From: Candidatus Pacearchaeota archaeon
GTDB lineage: Archaea; Nanobdellota; Nanobdellia; Pacearchaeales; GW2011-AR1
NCBI GenBank assembly: GCA_002688875.1
Contig: NZDU01000056.1
Location: 1-6,091, forward strand
Direction of reading: 5' to 3'
Length of the DNA stretch: 6,091 nucleotides
The notes below the pieces were generated by a model. It had not been told where the DNA came from, made no database searches, and was given only the letters and a program-made list of their open reading frames with translations. Made by a program: the position numbers and the translations under genes. Below are positions 4,715-6,091 of this stretch, one piece after another; positions within the stretch are counted from its first letter, which is position 1; each line of letters begins with the position of its first letter.

Positions 4715-6091
4715 CTATCCTTTTAATTTCACTGGTAGAATCTCATAATCAAATTCTTCCTTATTGTATATTTCTATCCTAGCTCCAAAATGCTTTAAAG
4801 TGAAGTTCTGTTTATTATTATAACTCAAATCATCGCTAATGTCAAACACTTTTAGCCCTTCTTTATTTTCAGATGTTCTCAATCCTCGTCCTATAGATTG
4901 CAAAACTTTAATCTGAGATTTGTACGGACTCGCAAACACTATATTATGTAGTCTCCTAATATTTATTCCCATTGAAAAGGTGCCGTAACTAGCAACTACA
5001 ATACTATTATCATTTTGTTCTACTATAGCTCTAATCTGTTCTCTTTCTTCTGTTGGGGTTGCACCATAGACTAGATGAGGATTTTTATCTGCACATCTAT
5101 CTATAATCATTAAACACAAAGGTACTAACTGTTTTTCTATGTACTGTGCCAATACAAGAGTATTTCCCTCTAATGTTTCTACGAGTTTTGTTATAAACAA
5201 ATTTCTTAATCTATGGGTAGAAAGATATTCCATCTCCTCTTGGTATGTTCTATTCTTTCTATTAGCTTTAACATGATCTAAAACTATACAGGAGATATGC
5301 AAATCTGATAATTGTTTAGCCTGTATAAGTTTAGTTGTTGTTGTAACTTTCTTACACTTCGCAAACAATCCTTCTAGAACTAATTGATGGACTTCTGTAC
5401 CATCAAGTGTACCGGTTGTGCCGATACGATATTGACAATCATGCAATTTCGTCATTATTCCTGTTAAAGATTTCGCCTTTGCCAAATGACATTCATCTAT
5501 AAACACAGCACCAAATTGGCTGAAATATTGTTTAGGCATTTTATATATTGATTGCCAAGTTGAGATGATAACCTCTTTTGGAGTATTCTTGTCGTATCCT
5601 GAGTATAATCTATGGCAGTGTTCATCTGGAAACCAACCATAATCAGCAAAGTCTGTATACATCTGTTCGACTAGAGATGTTGTTGGCACTACTACTAGAA
5701 TTTTTTTATCGGGCAAAAGGTCGACATAGTACCGGATCAACGCATATATAATAAATGATTTCCCAGAACCAGTAGGAGAAAGAATAAGTCCCCTATCATT
5801 ATTGATGATATGATGTATAGCATCTAATTGATAATCCCGTACCTTTAAACTCTTTGATATCTTATTAACAAACTTTTTTATTAAATCTTTTTCGATGCCT
5901 CTAGAGGCTCGGATTCCTTCACCGTATTTGATTTTATGGCCTTGTGTCGCAAGAAATCTTCGGACATAAGGTAGTAATCCCAAATAGATTTTACCAGTAC
6001 CTGGACTGAACAATCTAATCTTTCCGTCCCAAAGTCTGCTACGAACCGACGGCATGAACTTCGCATTTGGGACTTCAAAAGTGAAGAACTC
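4715..6091 (-). CDS. uvsW: UvsW-like recombination DNA/RNA helicase, N-terminus cut by the window edge
   Basis: Superfamily 2 helicase. T4 UvsW unwinds branched DNA and R-loops, drives branch migration and fork regression, and helps switch from origin- to recombination-dependent replication. Residue numbers count from the Met at 6055: Q-like motif VRDYQLDAI at 72-80, Walker A SPTGSGKS at 93-100, motif Ia VVPTTSLVEQ at 122-131, DECH box at 187-190, motif III GTTGTL at 212-217, motif V region SMGINI at 361-366, and motif VI QSIGRGLR at 386-393. That Met is not the true start. The frame stays open for 12 more codons to the right edge, and those codons (FFTFEVPNAKF, then MPSVRSRLWDGKIRLF) continue the UvsW N-terminal DNA-binding domain. 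The 458 visible codons compare with about 500 residues in T4, so only a few tens of residues are missing. All key motifs are intact. Confidence 0.95.
   Translation of the reverse strand, partial: EFFTFEVPNAKFMPSVRSRLWDGKIRLFSPGTGKIYLGLLPYVRRFLATQGHKIKYGEGIRASRGIEKDLIKKFVNKISKSLKVRDYQLDAIHHIINNDRGLILSPTGSGKSFIIYALIRYYVDLLPDKKILVVVPTTSLVEQMYTDFADYGWFPDEHCHRLYSGYDKNTPKEVIISTWQSIYKMPKQYFSQFGAVFIDECHLAKAKSLTGIMTKLHDCQYRIGTTGTLDGTEVHQLVLEGLFAKCKKVTTTTKLIQAKQLSDLHISCIVLDHVKANRKNRTYQEEMEYLSTHRLRNLFITKLVETLEGNTLVLAQYIEKQLVPLCLMIIDRCADKNPHLVYGATPTEEREQIRAIVEQNDNSIVVASYGTFSMGINIRRLHNIVFASPYKSQIKVLQSIGRGLRTSENKEGLKVFDISDDLSYNNKQNFTLKHFGARIEIYNKEEFDYEILPVKLKG
4718..4722 (-). promoter_or_regulatory. Ribosome-binding site of the 513-aa ORF
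   Basis: AAGGA lies 7 bases before the ATG at 4710, inside the last codons of uvsW and directly before its TAG. It fixes the start and joins the two genes in one transcript. Confidence 0.7.

Noticed and set aside
4715..6055. uvsW as a complete gene starting at the Met at 6055
   Set aside because: The frame stays open to the window edge, and the 12 upstream codons continue the UvsW N-terminal domain, so this Met is internal.

Overview
The window is a compact, AT-rich stretch of a T4-like (contractile-tailed) phage genome. All genes lie on the minus strand, so transcription runs from the right edge to the left. Four neighbours are recognisable T4 core genes: the UvsW helicase, the late sigma factor gp55, and the two subunits of the recombination nuclease, gp47 and gp46. 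Low GC, short intergenic gaps and the non-T4 genes between them suggest a marine relative (cyanophage or pelagiphage type). The host cannot be fixed from this sequence.

Layout in transcription order: (1) uvsW, open at the right edge (6091 to 4715). (2) A 513-residue protein (4710-3169) that I do not recognise with certainty. Its first half resembles a U32-peptidase-like TIM barrel, and it has a four-cysteine cluster near the C-terminus. (3) A 154-residue protein with an Sm/LSm-like N-terminal fold (3153-2689). (4) A 126-bp non-coding gap with a consensus sigma70-type promoter (TTGACA, 17 bp, TATAAT) and an inverted repeat. (5) A nucleoside 2-deoxyribosyltransferase-like enzyme (2562-2092). 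(6) Gene 55 (2083-1595). (7) Gene 47 (1594-530). (8) A 14-codon mini-ORF (533-489). (9) The first 164 codons of gene 46, open at the left edge (492-1).

The promoter in the gap looks like a host-polymerase (early) promoter for a second operon, NDT-55-47-mini-ORF-46. That operon would make the late sigma factor together with the gp46/gp47 nuclease, which in T4 processes ends for recombination-dependent replication. UvsW, upstream, remodels branched DNA in the same recombination system. Within the operon, genes are tightly joined: a ribosome-binding site overlaps the previous stop (NDT/55), TGA directly abuts ATG (55/47), and two successive ATGA overlaps flank the mini-ORF (47/mini/46).

The observations most worth a second look are the 14-codon coupling ORF between 47 and 46, the U32-like protein with its Cys cluster, the inverted repeat that places two TTGACA boxes back to back, and the late-promoter-like octamer almost touching the Sm-like gene's start codon. 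I see no tRNA, CRISPR array, insertion sequence or convincing intrinsic terminator.
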